The notes: generated from the sequence alone by a model not told the origin. Positions 1 to 9,225 are shown, counted from the first letter of the stretch. The stretch: 64,000 nt of DNA from Bryobacteraceae bacterium (GCA_030041495.1 JASHNT010000091.1:217124-281123), one strand, 5' to 3'. Translations and numbers: made by a program.

Positions 1-339
1 AACGTTCTGCTGGGCATGCGGTACGGCAACTGCGCGCGCGACGAAGTGAACAAGGCCGTGCAGATGGATCCGAAATCGGCGCTGAACTACTTGAGCCGCG
101 GCATCGGCAACTATTACTTGCCGGCCGCTTTGGGCGGAGGCCCGGACGTGGCGATTAAGGATCTCCAGAAAGCCGTGGCACTCGACCCGCGCTCGGCTGA
201 CGCTCACTTGTGGCTGGGCCTGGCTTTGCGCAAGGCGAACCGCAATGCGGAGGCTCACCAAGAACTGCAGCGATCCGTGGAACTGGACGCGAATCGAGTG
301 TGGGCCAAGCAGCAACTGGCCAAGACACCCGCGAAGTAG
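1..339 (+). CDS. TPR-repeat protein, C-terminal part (5' truncated)
   Basis: The frame is open from base 1, so the ATG at 16 is probably internal and the gene starts outside the window. The visible 112 residues hold at least two tetratricopeptide-type helix pairs: one around DEVNKAVQMDPKSALNYLSRG and one around IKDLQKAVALDPRSADAHLWLGLALRKANRN, with the usual spacing of small residues and the DP turn, and a last repeat ending in LDANRVWAKQQL. TPR proteins are protein-interaction scaffolds; the specific role cannot be told from this fragment. It converges with the foldase gene only 12 bp away. Confidence 0.8.
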   Translation, partial: NVLLGMRYGNCARDEVNKAVQMDPKSALNYLSRGIGNYYLPAALGGGPDVAIKDLQKAVALDPRSADAHLWLGLALRKANRNAEAHQELQRSVELDANRVWAKQQLAKTPAK

Positions 340-357
340 CGTTTCCCGCTGCTACTT
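334..357. terminator. possible bidirectional hairpin between convergent genes
   Basis: Perfect 7-bp inverted repeat AAGTAGC / GCTACTT with a 10-nt loop, sitting exactly at the two stop codons of the converging genes. No U-tract follows on either strand, so a rho-independent terminator is not proven. Confidence 0.3.
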
Positions 358-1437
358 CTTGTCCCGATCGGCGATCACCGAAGCCGCCAGGTAATTGACC
401 ACCTTGGCTTCGTTGCGAGCCATCTCGTAGTACGCTTCTTTGAGCAACTGATCCTTGCGGTTCATCAGCTTCTCGCGGATATTCTGTTGCACCGCTGGAT
501 CGCTCAGATCGCGCTGCCCGGCCGGCTCCCGCCCCAACACCTTCAGGATGCGGTAACCCTCCGTCGACGGAATGATCTGGGAGAATTGCCCCGGCTGGAG
601 CGCCATGACCGCCTTGCGCAGATCCGCGTTGGCCTTGTCCAGCGCGGATTCCGCGATGAAGCCGAGATCACCGCCAGTGCTGACCGAATTCGGGTCTTCC
701 GAGTAGTTCTCGGCTAGTTGGGCGAAGTCCTCGCCCTGCTGCAGCATGTCGTAGAGCCGCTGGATTTTTTTCTTGGCCTGAGCCTCATCCTGCGCCTTGT
801 CGTTTTTCAGATTGCGCACGTTGGGGTCCGCTTGCGGAGTCACCAGAATCTGCGCCATGTGAATCATCGGCTCGGTCGTGTTGAACAACGCTTTGTTGGC
901 GTTGTAGTAGTCCGCGATTTCCTTGTCGGTGACGGTGATGTGCGAGGTGGTTTCTTTGTTGATCAGTTTTTCCACGCTCAGCTCGCGCCGTAACTGGGCC
1001 TTCAAGTCTTCGGCGGTCATCTTACGCTGGGTGAGCTGCTTCTGAAACTCCTCCTGCGTGTAAGGCGCACGCAGCTCGGCGAACTTCGCTTCCACGTCGG
1101 CGTCCACCGCGAGCAGCCCCTCTTTTTCCGCGCGCTGGAGCATGATCTCGTTATCGATCAATGTCCGCAGCACCTGGAGGCGCTGCAGCGTCACCTGCTC
1201 ATCGCCCGAACCTCGCGGCGGATCGCCGCCGTTTTGCGGCTGCCCCGCCGGCGCGTCGCCGAGTCCCGGCGTTGCGCCCGCCTCGTCCGATCCGAAGTTG
1301 GTGGCATAGAGTTTGTCCAACTCGGCGTAGGTAATAGCGCGGCCGTTGACCATCGCGGCCACGTTAGCGGGCGCGGACCGGCTGCAGGTAACAAGCGCGA
1401 GAAACAGCACGGGAATCAGCGGCAGCAAACGGCGCAT
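352..1437 (-). CDS. peptidyl-prolyl cis-trans isomerase, SurA/PpiC (parvulin) type
   Basis: 361 residues. The N-terminus MRRLLPLIPVLFLALVTC is a hydrophobic export signal ending in a lipobox-like LVTC, so the protein is probably a lipoprotein (Thr at -1 is not ideal). Residues about 25-185 look like the SurA N-terminal chaperone domain (VNGRAITYAELDKL, then helical). Residues about 190-310 form a parvulin domain (IHMAQILV, FAQLAENYSEDPNSVSTGGDLGF, LQPGQFSQIIPSTEGYRILKV). Expected role: folding of exported outer-membrane or periplasmic proteins. A low-complexity Gly/Pro stretch (about 54-78) lies in the N-terminal region. It is divergent from the GT39 gene. Confidence 0.88.
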   Translation of the reverse strand: MRRLLPLIPVLFLALVTCSRSAPANVAAMVNGRAITYAELDKLYATNFGSDEAGATPGLGDAPAGQPQNGGDPPRGSGDEQVTLQRLQVLRTLIDNEIMLQRAEKEGLLAVDADVEAKFAELRAPYTQEEFQKQLTQRKMTAEDLKAQLRRELSVEKLINKETTSHITVTDKEIADYYNANKALFNTTEPMIHMAQILVTPQADPNVRNLKNDKAQDEAQAKKKIQRLYDMLQQGEDFAQLAENYSEDPNSVSTGGDLGFIAESALDKANADLRKAVMALQPGQFSQIIPSTEGYRILKVLGREPAGQRDLSDPAVQQNIREKLMNRKDQLLKEAYYEMARNEAKVVNYLAASVIADRDKK

Positions 1438-1499
1438 GGGATCGATCTCTCATTCTACCGCCGCTCGAACCAAGAGGCGTGGCGATACACTTGATAGGA

Positions 1500-2963
1500 G
1501 TGCACGCCTTGGGGATACACAGCAGGCGCGATTTCCGGATGATGGCGTTGCTGGCGGCGGTTCTGCTGTGGGCTCCGCTGCGCACCGGCGACCTGTCCGG
1601 CTATGACGACGCGCAATATGCGCACATCGCCAAGGACATGGTCAACAGCGGCGACTGGCTGGATGTCCGCACCAGCGGCAATCTGGAATTCCAGAACACG
1701 CCGTTTTTCGAGTGGATGCAAGCGGCTCTGTTCACCGTTTTCGGATTTTCCGACACGGCTGCGCGCGTGCCTTCCGCGGTGTGCGGATGGGGCGTGATCC
1801 TGCTGGTCTACTGGCTGGCCCGGCGCTTGACTGGCGAGTCCTTCACCGCGCTGCTAGCGATGTTCGTGATGATCACCTCGTTTTACTTTCTCAAGTACTC
1901 GGCGCGGGCCATGACCGACGTTCCCTTTACCTTCCTGTTCCTGTGCGCAATTTGCGCCTGGGTCTTGGCGGAGCAAGATTCGCGCTGGTACCTGGCTGCG
2001 GGAGCGGCTGTCGGGCTGGCCACCTTTACGCGCAGCGTGATGGGGCTGGCGCTGCCGCCAATTTTCGCGCTGGACGCGTGGGCCAGCCGAAGATGGGATA
2101 GTGCGCGGCGGGCGCCTTGGCGCTGGCTAGCGCCGGCCCTGCTGCTGGCTTTTCTGCCGCTGGCCGCCTGGTACGTGCGCATCCTGATTCTGTATCGCGA
2201 CCTGTTCCTGGCCAAGCATGGCATCTGGCTGTCGGAGGAAGTTTACGGCGCCTTATCTCCGCCGTGGCGGCGCTACACCGGCGCGTTCGAGTATGCCTGG
2301 ATGCTGACGAAATCGTATTGGCCGTGGCTGCCGGCAATGGCGGCCGGAATCGTCGCGGCGTGGAGGAGCCGCGACCGCCGCTTGCGCGTGCTGCTGGCGT
2401 GGATCGCGGTGGTGTTCGCTCTGTGCGCAATCGCTCGCAGCCGTGTTTTGCGCTACATGCTGCCCGCTTATCCTGGCTTCGCCGTACTAGCCGCCGCGGG
2501 GCTCGCGCGATTTGTTCCGCTGCGTTATCTCGGCCGCGGCCTGCGCCTGGGAACCGCGCTGCTGGCCGCGGGGATCGGTCTGCTGATCGTGTTTCCGCGA
2601 ACGCATCTGGAAGCCGAAGAAATGCGGCCGATGGCTTTGGTTTCCACTCGCGCTACTGCCGTCGGGCAACGGGTGGTCTTCTACGACTCCGGCCAGCCTC
2701 GCTACGACGAAGCCAATCAACTGGAATGGTACGGAGACCGCTTCCTCTTGTTGCCGGTCAATCGGGAGGAGCTGGAACTGTACCTTGCCCAGCTCCCGGC
2801 GCGCGTATTCGTGATGGATCAGGGAAGCTACCGGGCTTTTGTCGAGAAACGCATCGCGCATCAGGTTCTAGCTCGCGGCCCGCGGCTGATCTGCATCCGC
2901 GTTTGTGCGGGCGAGGCGGGCTGCGCGGGCGGCGTTAGTCAAACATCCTCAACGCGACCGTAA
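1500..2963 (+). CDS. GT39/ArnT-like membrane glycosyltransferase
   Basis: About 487 residues with some ten hydrophobic helices. The first periplasmic loop contains SGYDDAQYAHIAKDMVNSGDW, which matches the D(D/E)-A-x-Y acid motif of polyprenyl-phosphate-dependent GT-C enzymes of the PMT/ArnT class. These move a sugar from a lipid-phosphate donor to lipid or protein on the outer face of the inner membrane; donor and acceptor are unknown here. Start uncertain: the ORF track begins at GTG 1479; GTG 1500 is preferred because TACACT sits 8 nt before it and neither has a good Shine-Dalgarno. A later ATG at about 1539 is also possible. Confidence 0.8.
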   Translation: MHALGIHSRRDFRMMALLAAVLLWAPLRTGDLSGYDDAQYAHIAKDMVNSGDWLDVRTSGNLEFQNTPFFEWMQAALFTVFGFSDTAARVPSAVCGWGVILLVYWLARRLTGESFTALLAMFVMITSFYFLKYSARAMTDVPFTFLFLCAICAWVLAEQDSRWYLAAGAAVGLATFTRSVMGLALPPIFALDAWASRRWDSARRAPWRWLAPALLLAFLPLAAWYVRILILYRDLFLAKHGIWLSEEVYGALSPPWRRYTGAFEYAWMLTKSYWPWLPAMAAGIVAAWRSRDRRLRVLLAWIAVVFALCAIARSRVLRYMLPAYPGFAVLAAAGLARFVPLRYLGRGLRLGTALLAAGIGLLIVFPRTHLEAEEMRPMALVSTRATAVGQRVVFYDSGQPRYDEANQLEWYGDRFLLLPVNREELELYLAQLPARVFVMDQGSYRAFVEKRIAHQVLARGPRLICIRVCAGEAGCAGGVSQTSSTRP

Positions 2964-3102
2964 CCTCGTTTGCTCTGTGGCGCGGGCGAGCTTACACTGA
3001 AATATTCAGCTAGCTTTTCGGGTGCGTCCTAACCGTGTCGTTGGGCGGGATCGGCAACGCCGCGAGTCCGCGTCTTGCTGAGCTGAACGACAAGGGGACT
3101 GC

Positions 3103-5763
3103 ATGAGTCAATCTGCGACTTCCGCTTCTTACGACGCCAATTTTGTTCTGACTTTGGAGGAACTCGGCGCGCTCGCGGCCGAGGCCGGCAAGCCGGCCGA
3201 AACGCTGATGAACGTAGTCGAGCTTATTGCCGGGCGCTTTCAGACCGACGTATGCTCCGCCTATTTGCTCGAGCCGGACCGCGCCAACCTGGTGCTTGCA
3301 GCTACGCGCGGCCTGCGGCGGGAATGCGTCGGTAAGCTGCGCATGGGACTGCACGAAGGCCTGGCGGGACTGGTGGCGGAGACGGTGCATCCCATCGCGG
3401 TAGAGCAGGCGCAGCAGCATCCGCGCTTCAAGTACTTCAGCAACGCCGGCGAGGAGGCTTATCAGTCCTTCCTGGGCGTGCCGCTGCTCGACCGCGGCGT
3501 GCTGCAAGGGGTGCTGGTGGTGCAGACCGTCGAAGCCCGCGCCTTTCGCGAGGACGAAATTCTGGCTCTCTGCGCGGCCGCGGCGCAGGTAGCGCCGGTG
3601 ATCAACGAAGCGCGCACCGTGGCCCGATTCATCGCGCCCGCGCAGGAGCGCCTGTGGACCTTGGCTCGCAATCTGTGGTGGAGCTGGGACAACGATACCA
3701 ACGGGCTGTTTCGGGACATCGACCCGTTGCGTTGGCGCAAGCTCAATCACAATCCGATCTCGCTGCTGAGCGAGTTCCCCCTCCCGGCTCTGGAACAGCG
3801 CTTGGGCGAGCTGGTGCTGCACGGCCGCATCAACTACGCCTATCGGCGCCTGCAAGAGTATCTGCAGGACGATCACACCTGGGGCGCCAGGAACGCCGGT
3901 GTGCTGCGGCCGCGGCCGGTGGGTTATTTTTCGGCCGAGTTCGGCTTGCATGAGTCCTTGCCGGTATATTCCGGGGGATTGGGCGTGCTAGCCGGCGACC
4001 ACATTAAGAGCGCGTCCGACCTGGGCATTCCGCTGGTCGGCGTGGGCTTGTTTTACGCGCAAGGGTACTTCCGGCAGAGATTGGACGCGAACGGCTGGCA
4101 GCAGGAAGAGTATCAGACCACGGACGTGAATCAACTGCCACGCGAGCCGGCCATCGGCAGAAACGGCATTCCCGTGACCGTGCAAGTGGAGACGCGTGGG
4201 GGCGTCATCCGCGCCAGGGTGTGGCGCATCAAGGTCGGCCGCTGCGACCTGTTGTTGCTGGATTCCGACATCGAAGGCAACGCGCCGGAAGACCGCGAGT
4301 TGACTTCGCGGCTGTACGGCGGCGACGCGCGCGTGCGCATCCGCCAGGAGATGATGCTGGGCGTGGGCGGATTCCGAGCGTTGAAAGCCGTCGGTATCAC
4401 GCCGGGCGTACTGCATTTGAACGAAGGTCATTCTGTGTTCGGTGTGCTGGAGGCGATCCGCAATCGCATGGAAGAGGAAGGAGTGGCCTTCGGCCAGGCG
4501 GCTCCGCGCGTGGCGCGCGAAGTCGTGTTCACCACTCACACTCCCGTGCCCGCAGGCCACGACCGCTTCCATGGCGGCCTGGTCGAGGAGCATCTGGGTC
4601 CGCTGCGCGAAGCCTTGGGATTGTCGCATGAGGAGCTGATGGCCCTGGGCCGCGAAAATCCTCACAATCCGCACGAGAATTTCTGCATGACCGTGCTGGG
4701 ATTGAAGCTTTCGCGCCGGGCCAACGCGGTTTCGGCGCTGCATGGCGAAGTTTCGCGCTCCATGTGGACCAACCTGTATCCCGGCAAGCCGGAAGAAGAG
4801 GTTCCCATTGGCCACATTACCAACGGCGTTCACGTGCCCACCTGGCTCGCGCCTCCGATGTCCGTGCTGTACGACCGCCATCTCGGCACCGATTGGCGCA
4901 AGCGCGGCTCGCAGACCCGGATGTGGGACGGCATTGAAAACGTCGACGACGGCGAGTTGTGGGAAACGCACCTGGCGCTGAAATCGCGCCTGCTGGAGTT
5001 TGTGCGGCGCAGGGCGGCGGGACAGGCCGCGCGCCGCGGGGAGCCGGCGGAGGTACTGCAAAGGCTCGGCCGCGCTTTGAGCCCGGATGCGCTGACCATC
5101 GGTTTCGCGCGCCGCTTCGCCACCTACAAGCGCGCCAACCTGATCCTCACCGATATCGAAATGCTGGCCTCCATGGTCAATGACCCCAAGCGGCCGGTGC
5201 AATTCGTCTTCGCCGGCAAGGCTCATCCCCACGATGAGCCCGGCAAGCGCGTGCTGCAGCAAATTGCCGAGCTGATGCGCAATCCTCGCTTTGCCGACAA
5301 ATTCGTATTCGTCGAGGACTACGACATCAACGTCGGCAGGCACTTCGTGCAAGGCGTCGACGTGTGGCTGAATAATCCGCGGCGCCCGTTAGAGGCGTCC
5401 GGGACCAGCGGCCAGAAGGTGGTGCTCAACGGCGGATTGAATTTATCGATCTGCGACGGATGGTGGGCCGAGGCTTACGACGGGTTGAACGGGTTTACTA
5501 TCGGCAGCGGGCGCACCCACACCAACATGCAAGTGCACGACGCGCGCGACAGCCACGATCTGTATCGCGTGCTGCGCGAGGAAGTGATTCCGCTGTACTA
5601 CCAGCGCGATCAAGACGGCCTGCCGCGCGGCTGGATCAAGCGCATGAAGCGCACCATCCGCACCTTGGGCTGGCGCTTCAGCGCGGACCGCATGGTGATG
5701 GATTACGCGCTTAAGTGCTACGTTCCGGCTGCCGGCGGAACATCGAGCGGGACGATCCCGTAG
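3103..5763 (+). CDS. glgP: alpha-glucan phosphorylase with N-terminal GAF domain
   Basis: 886 residues. Residues about 25-165 are a GAF domain (CSAYLLEPDRANLVLAATRG, LHEGLAGLVAE, FLGVPLLDRGVLQGVLVVQ). From about 170 follows a GT35 alpha-glucan phosphorylase of the short TIGR02094/Thermus type: NLWWSWDND, YFSAEFGLHESLPVYSGGLGVLAGDH, HITNGVHVPTWLAPPM, and the pyridoxal-phosphate lysine region EASGTSGQKVVLNGGLNLS. The reaction is phosphorolysis of alpha-1,4-glucan to glucose 1-phosphate in the cytoplasm. AAGGGG lies 7 nt before ATG 3103. The GAF fusion suggests allosteric control by a small ligand (inference). It is about 45 kb from the GlgE-pathway genes that would make its substrate. Confidence 0.92.
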   Translation: MSQSATSASYDANFVLTLEELGALAAEAGKPAETLMNVVELIAGRFQTDVCSAYLLEPDRANLVLAATRGLRRECVGKLRMGLHEGLAGLVAETVHPIAVEQAQQHPRFKYFSNAGEEAYQSFLGVPLLDRGVLQGVLVVQTVEARAFREDEILALCAAAAQVAPVINEARTVARFIAPAQERLWTLARNLWWSWDNDTNGLFRDIDPLRWRKLNHNPISLLSEFPLPALEQRLGELVLHGRINYAYRRLQEYLQDDHTWGARNAGVLRPRPVGYFSAEFGLHESLPVYSGGLGVLAGDHIKSASDLGIPLVGVGLFYAQGYFRQRLDANGWQQEEYQTTDVNQLPREPAIGRNGIPVTVQVETRGGVIRARVWRIKVGRCDLLLLDSDIEGNAPEDRELTSRLYGGDARVRIRQEMMLGVGGFRALKAVGITPGVLHLNEGHSVFGVLEAIRNRMEEEGVAFGQAAPRVAREVVFTTHTPVPAGHDRFHGGLVEEHLGPLREALGLSHEELMALGRENPHNPHENFCMTVLGLKLSRRANAVSALHGEVSRSMWTNLYPGKPEEEVPIGHITNGVHVPTWLAPPMSVLYDRHLGTDWRKRGSQTRMWDGIENVDDGELWETHLALKSRLLEFVRRRAAGQAARRGEPAEVLQRLGRALSPDALTIGFARRFATYKRANLILTDIEMLASMVNDPKRPVQFVFAGKAHPHDEPGKRVLQQIAELMRNPRFADKFVFVEDYDINVGRHFVQGVDVWLNNPRRPLEASGTSGQKVVLNGGLNLSICDGWWAEAYDGLNGFTIGSGRTHTNMQVHDARDSHDLYRVLREEVIPLYYQRDQDGLPRGWIKRMKRTIRTLGWRFSADRMVMDYALKCYVPAAGGTSSGTIP

Positions 5764-5784
5764 CGAGACCTTATCCGGCGGGTT

Positions 5785-7320
5785 TCAGTTGCTGACGGTC
5801 ATCACAGGATTCGGATCCTGCGAGCCGAGCAGCGTATTCGACGCGGTGCCGCTGATGGTGATCACCACCGCGTATGTCCCTTTGGCGAGTTGCGGAACAT
5901 TGAAGTTCGCCTGATACAAACCGACCGATCCCGGCGTCAAGCCGATGTAGATCACGTTGGCAGCCACGCCGCCGACGGTGACAGAAGCGTTCGGGTCCGT
6001 AACGGGAGATAGCCCCGCGGGCGAGGCCGCGCCCGTGGTCAATTTGCCGCTCGGATTTACTGGACCTCCACCGGTAAAGTAGGCCACCACTTCGTCATTG
6101 ACCGCGGCCGGATTGTTGCTCGCATTGAGCGTGCTGTCTTTGTTCACGACGACTGCCCGGTTGGTTCCTGACTGGAAGCTGATGCCCGGCGTTCCGTTGG
6201 CCGGAACGTAGACCGCCGCAGCGTTGCTGGTAGCGCTACCGCTCTTGACCGTCACGCTGGCGACACTGCCGCCCTGAGTCTCCCACGGCATTTGCGCGTT
6301 GATCTGCATGGTATCCGCGTAGAACAGCGGAACCGGATTTCCGTTCACCAGCACGGACGCGCCTTGCAACGTTTGCGGCAGCGGGACGGACTGCGCCGAT
6401 CCCGGCTTGGTTGCCAGATTAAGTCCGAAGAGAGTGAACACGCTCCCCGGGGGCGTAGCGCCATACGCATAGTTGGCGACGTTGGCGATGGACTGGCTGG
6501 GATTGTCGAAGGCGTTGTGCGCCGTCCCCGAACCGATGAACGTAGAGCTGCTTTCGAGCACCCTGAGGTTCTGGCCGTAGTCCCCGTTGATGACGAAATT
6601 GAGGGTTCTGACGGTTCCACTGACCGAATCCTTCATGGTTACCGTCCCAGTGCAGTTGGAACTGACCGTGTAAGCCCCGGTGGCGCTTCCGGAAGCGGCG
6701 GCGGTGTGCGAGGAGCTCACGGTGTAACTTGCAGACAAAAGGTTTCCCTGTCCATCGAACGATAACGTGCCCGCCTCATTGCTGGCATCCGCCTGCGCGC
6801 CTGCGGCGATGGTGTTTCCGGTGACTTCGTAGGTGTAAGGTCCGGAGACCGATGCGGTCGCGCATCCCGGTGGCACCACGCTGCTTCCGCTCCCGCCCCA
6901 CACATAGACCGGGGCCGTTCCGGTAGTGGTGTCCGTGCCGCTGATGTCGAACTGCTGGCCGCTGCTCCAGGTGATCAGTGAAAAGCTGGCGTGGTCGCCC
7001 GTGTTGAGAGTGATCGTGCCGGCGCAGTTAGAGGTCATGGTGTAGGTCCCTGAGTAAGTGAAGGACTGGCCGGTTGCGCTGATGCTGTCGTCCGTCCCGC
7101 TGAACGTCACCTTGCTGACGCCATCGTAGGTTGCGGTGCCGATTCCTTCGAATAGCGCGTTCAAGTTCCCGCTCGCGGCAATAGCCCGGCCGGTGAGCGT
7201 AAGCGAATACGTTCCACTCAAGGTAGCCGCGCTGCACGGAGCCGTGGCAGTTTGCGCCAGTACCGGCGCGGCCAGCATAGCGAACAGAGAAAGCAGGGAT
7301 GCCACGGGAAGGCGCTTCAT
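5785..7320 (-). CDS. secreted beta-rich protein with Solibacter-type C-terminal domain
   Basis: 511 residues from ATG 7320. Signal peptide MKRLPVASLLSLFAMLAAPVLAQ. Residues about 25-260 hold two related modules, each opening with C-x-x-x-x-LSGTYSLTLTG or CATASVSGPYTYEVTG and containing (F/Y)DG-G-x-x-x-x-S strands. The C-terminal about 230 residues match the TIGR03437 domain (YAYGATPPGSVFTLFG, VLVNGNPVPLFYAD, INAQMPWE, YFTGGGPVNPSG), common in Solibacter. Role unknown; probably outer surface. The ORF track starts 24 codons upstream, but ATG 7320 has AAAGGAGG 6 nt ahead and overlaps the previous stop as TAATG, so the two genes are translationally coupled. Confidence 0.85.
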   Translation of the reverse strand: MKRLPVASLLSLFAMLAAPVLAQTATAPCSAATLSGTYSLTLTGRAIAASGNLNALFEGIGTATYDGVSKVTFSGTDDSISATGQSFTYSGTYTMTSNCAGTITLNTGDHASFSLITWSSGQQFDISGTDTTTGTAPVYVWGGSGSSVVPPGCATASVSGPYTYEVTGNTIAAGAQADASNEAGTLSFDGQGNLLSASYTVSSSHTAAASGSATGAYTVSSNCTGTVTMKDSVSGTVRTLNFVINGDYGQNLRVLESSSTFIGSGTAHNAFDNPSQSIANVANYAYGATPPGSVFTLFGLNLATKPGSAQSVPLPQTLQGASVLVNGNPVPLFYADTMQINAQMPWETQGGSVASVTVKSGSATSNAAAVYVPANGTPGISFQSGTNRAVVVNKDSTLNASNNPAAVNDEVVAYFTGGGPVNPSGKLTTGAASPAGLSPVTDPNASVTVGGVAANVIYIGLTPGSVGLYQANFNVPQLAKGTYAVVITISGTASNTLLGSQDPNPVMTVSN

Positions 7321-8243
7321 TAGAAGCCTCCTTTCCGTGCGTCGAGCGAACTTGTTTGTTCCGCGCCCGTGGCTTCCAGGGGGCCGATCCACATTGCAGA
7401 GCCGATGAATGCATTCCCGATAGGGGTTGACGCAACGCTGACAAACATGTTCTGGCTTAGCGTGCTATTCCCGCCGTAAACGCTAAAGTTAAGTTGCTCG
7501 TTCCCAATGAGGACACTGGTTATTGTGCCTGTGCCCTGGCAGTTGGCTCCCATCGAATAGGTCCCGGTAAGCGTGCCGCTTATGGATCCGGTCACTCCGC
7601 CCAACAGGCTGTTTGCGGAAAAGGCGCCGTTGAATGTTACGTTCCCCTGGCCATCGAACACCGCTATGCCGGTTGCACCGGCAGCGCCGCCGGCGGTTGC
7701 CGCGCCCATCCCGAGATAGCCGCTCCCCACGGTTACAGGGTATTGCCCCGCCAGGGTGCTGGTGGAGCAGCCGACAGCTTGTGTGTTAGCGCTGCCCGCG
7801 TAAGCGTAGCTGGAGTCGCTTCCAGTGAGAGTAAAGGAGGCGCCATTGTTGTATAGCAACAGATTGAGCGTGGCAGTGCCGCCGGAGGTGATCGTTACCG
7901 TCGCCGCGCAGTTCGATTGCACCGTGTACGTTCCGCTCCAGGTCATGGCAGTCCCAGCAGCCTGATTGGTATCGGCGACGAGTGTGAAGGTCGCCTTGCT
8001 CAATCCATCGAACGCTGCGGATCCCACGGCCTGAAACACCATCGTGATGTTTTCGCTGGTGGACGCGCCGCCGCTGCCTGAACCGGTGACTGCAGAGACT
8101 CCGCGGCCCGTGATCGAGACCGCATAGTTTCCGGTAACCGTTGAAGTGCTGCACGTCCCTCCACCGATGCTCGGTTGCGCCAACAAGGGCGCCGCCAGGA
8201 CACAAGCCGAGAGAGTCAAAAGGGCAGAGTGGGACTGCTTCAT
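7320..8243 (-). CDS. secreted beta-rich protein, paralogue of the downstream gene
   Basis: 307 residues. Signal peptide MKQSHSALLTLSACVLAAPLLAQ. Two modules like those of the following gene: CSTSTVTGNYAVSITGRG ... AAFDGLSKATFTLV ... GTYTVQSNCAATVTI, then CSTSTLAGQYPVTVGSG ... AVFDGQGNVTFNG ... GTYSMGANCQGTGTI. It lacks the C-terminal TIGR03437-like domain. Paired cysteines recur at equivalent places, suggesting disulphides. Function unknown. Start: ATG 8243, with GGAGG 10 nt upstream; the ORF track uses TTG one codon earlier, which would give a 7-nt spacing. Its TAA stop overlaps the ATG of the next gene. Confidence 0.75.
   Translation of the reverse strand: MKQSHSALLTLSACVLAAPLLAQPSIGGGTCSTSTVTGNYAVSITGRGVSAVTGSGSGGASTSENITMVFQAVGSAAFDGLSKATFTLVADTNQAAGTAMTWSGTYTVQSNCAATVTITSGGTATLNLLLYNNGASFTLTGSDSSYAYAGSANTQAVGCSTSTLAGQYPVTVGSGYLGMGAATAGGAAGATGIAVFDGQGNVTFNGAFSANSLLGGVTGSISGTLTGTYSMGANCQGTGTITSVLIGNEQLNFSVYGGNSTLSQNMFVSVASTPIGNAFIGSAMWIGPLEATGAEQTSSLDARKGGF
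7327..7334 (-). promoter_or_regulatory. strong Shine-Dalgarno deciding the start at 7320
   Basis: AAAGGAGG on the minus strand, 6 nt before ATG 7320. It lies inside the last codons of the upstream paralogue and fixes the start 24 codons downstream of the ORF-track start. Confidence 0.85.
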
Positions 8244-8508
8244 CAAGATGGTTCCTCCGAATTGAATTATACGCTTGACGATGGCTCCGCCGGCGACGGT
8301 ATTAGCCGGATCAAAACTTCAGCTTCAACGCGAGCTGGAGCTCCCGCGGATCTCCGGGGCTGGAGATCCTTCACGACCCAGCTCAACTCGGCGGTGTATA
8401 TTTCCTCCCAAGCGGGGGCGGCCAAGAGAGCCGAGGCAGCCAAGACAGCGGAGGCGGCAAATAGCCCCGCTTAGGACGGTTCTCAAAGCGGGATCTCGGG
8501 TACACTCC

Positions 8509-8928
8509 TTAGGCGCAGAATTCGTCGAACGCGTCGGTCAGAAGGCGCGCGATTTGCGCCGGGTCACGCCGTTCGATGTCGGAGCGATGGATCATGTACA
8601 CAAGCTTACCCTCGCGGAACAGAGCCATCGAGGGAGAGGACGGAGGATAGTCCGAGAGAATCCCCCGCAGGTGCGCGACCGCGGCGTCGTCGCCGCCCGC
8701 AAACACGGTAGCGACCTTGGCGGGTTTGGTTTGGTGCTGGAGCGCCATGCCCACCGCGGGTCTGGCTCTTCCCGCCGCGCAGCCGCAGACGGAGTTCACC
8801 ACCATCAGCACGGTACCGTTGTCGGGCGCGAGCATTTTGTCCACCTCCGCCGGAGTCCGCGCTTCCTCCACTCCGTATTGCGTGAGATCCGCGCGCATGG
8901 GCGCGATGAATTGTTCTGGATAGGCCAC
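8509..8928 (-). CDS. bacilliredoxin (BrxA/BrxB, YphP/YqiW family)
   Basis: 139 residues from GTG 8928: starts like the family with AYPEQFIAPMRADLTQYGV and carries the CGC redox motif in VNSVCGCAAG, followed by KVATVFAGGDDAA and YPPSSPSMALFREGKLVYMIHR. Family members are thioredoxin-fold proteins that remove low-molecular-weight thiols such as bacillithiol from proteins. The ORF track starts 14 codons earlier at TTG; GTG 8928 fits the family length and has TAAAAT exactly 7 nt upstream, consistent with a leaderless start. Confidence 0.88.
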   Translation of the reverse strand: MAYPEQFIAPMRADLTQYGVEEARTPAEVDKMLAPDNGTVLMVVNSVCGCAAGRARPAVGMALQHQTKPAKVATVFAGGDDAAVAHLRGILSDYPPSSPSMALFREGKLVYMIHRSDIERRDPAQIARLLTDAFDEFCA

Positions 8929-8935
8929 GCTTTTG

Positions 8936-8941
8936 ATTTTA
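8936..8941 (-). promoter_or_regulatory. -10 box 7 nt before bacilliredoxin start (leaderless candidate)
   Basis: TAAAAT, then CAAAAGC, then GTG 8928 on the minus strand. No Shine-Dalgarno and no good -35 are visible. Confidence 0.45.
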
Positions 8942-9225
8942 GCAGCGGCGCGGAACGGCGTAGAACCCAATGAATCCGGGTAGCGGCTGGTCCTTCAGAA
9001 TTTCAACTCGAACGAGCTGGCCCAGTCGAAGCAGTGCGAACGGGCCGGTGAGAGCCGTTCAACCTTGCGCCGATTTCAGAGCTTCGGCAAGGTCACGCTT
9101 TGGTTGGGCCATCGGAATCTCCCGCGAGTAGCAGAGCGAGCTGCGCCAGCTCCTCCATGGTTCGTGCGAGGTGAATCTGAAGATCGCCGAGCATGAATTA
9201 ACATGAATGAGGGTTGACTCTCTCC

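Noticed and set aside
3988-5352. 454-residue minus-strand ORF, and similar long antisense ORFs at 3010-3951, 15342-16730, 10730-11716, 16901-18019 and 33195-34394
   Set aside because: Each lies antisense to a gene with clear family motifs; translations are rich in His, Arg, Gln and Val as expected from the complement of GC-rich codons, with no domains.
8410-8472. Inverted repeat AAGCGGGG / CCCCGCTT around a purine-rich imperfect repeat
   Set aside because: The 47-nt loop is long, there is no T-run and no gene end exactly there; more likely chance in GC-rich DNA.
8275-8973. 232-residue plus-strand ORF
   Set aside because: Runs mainly antisense to the bacilliredoxin and has no recognisable domain.
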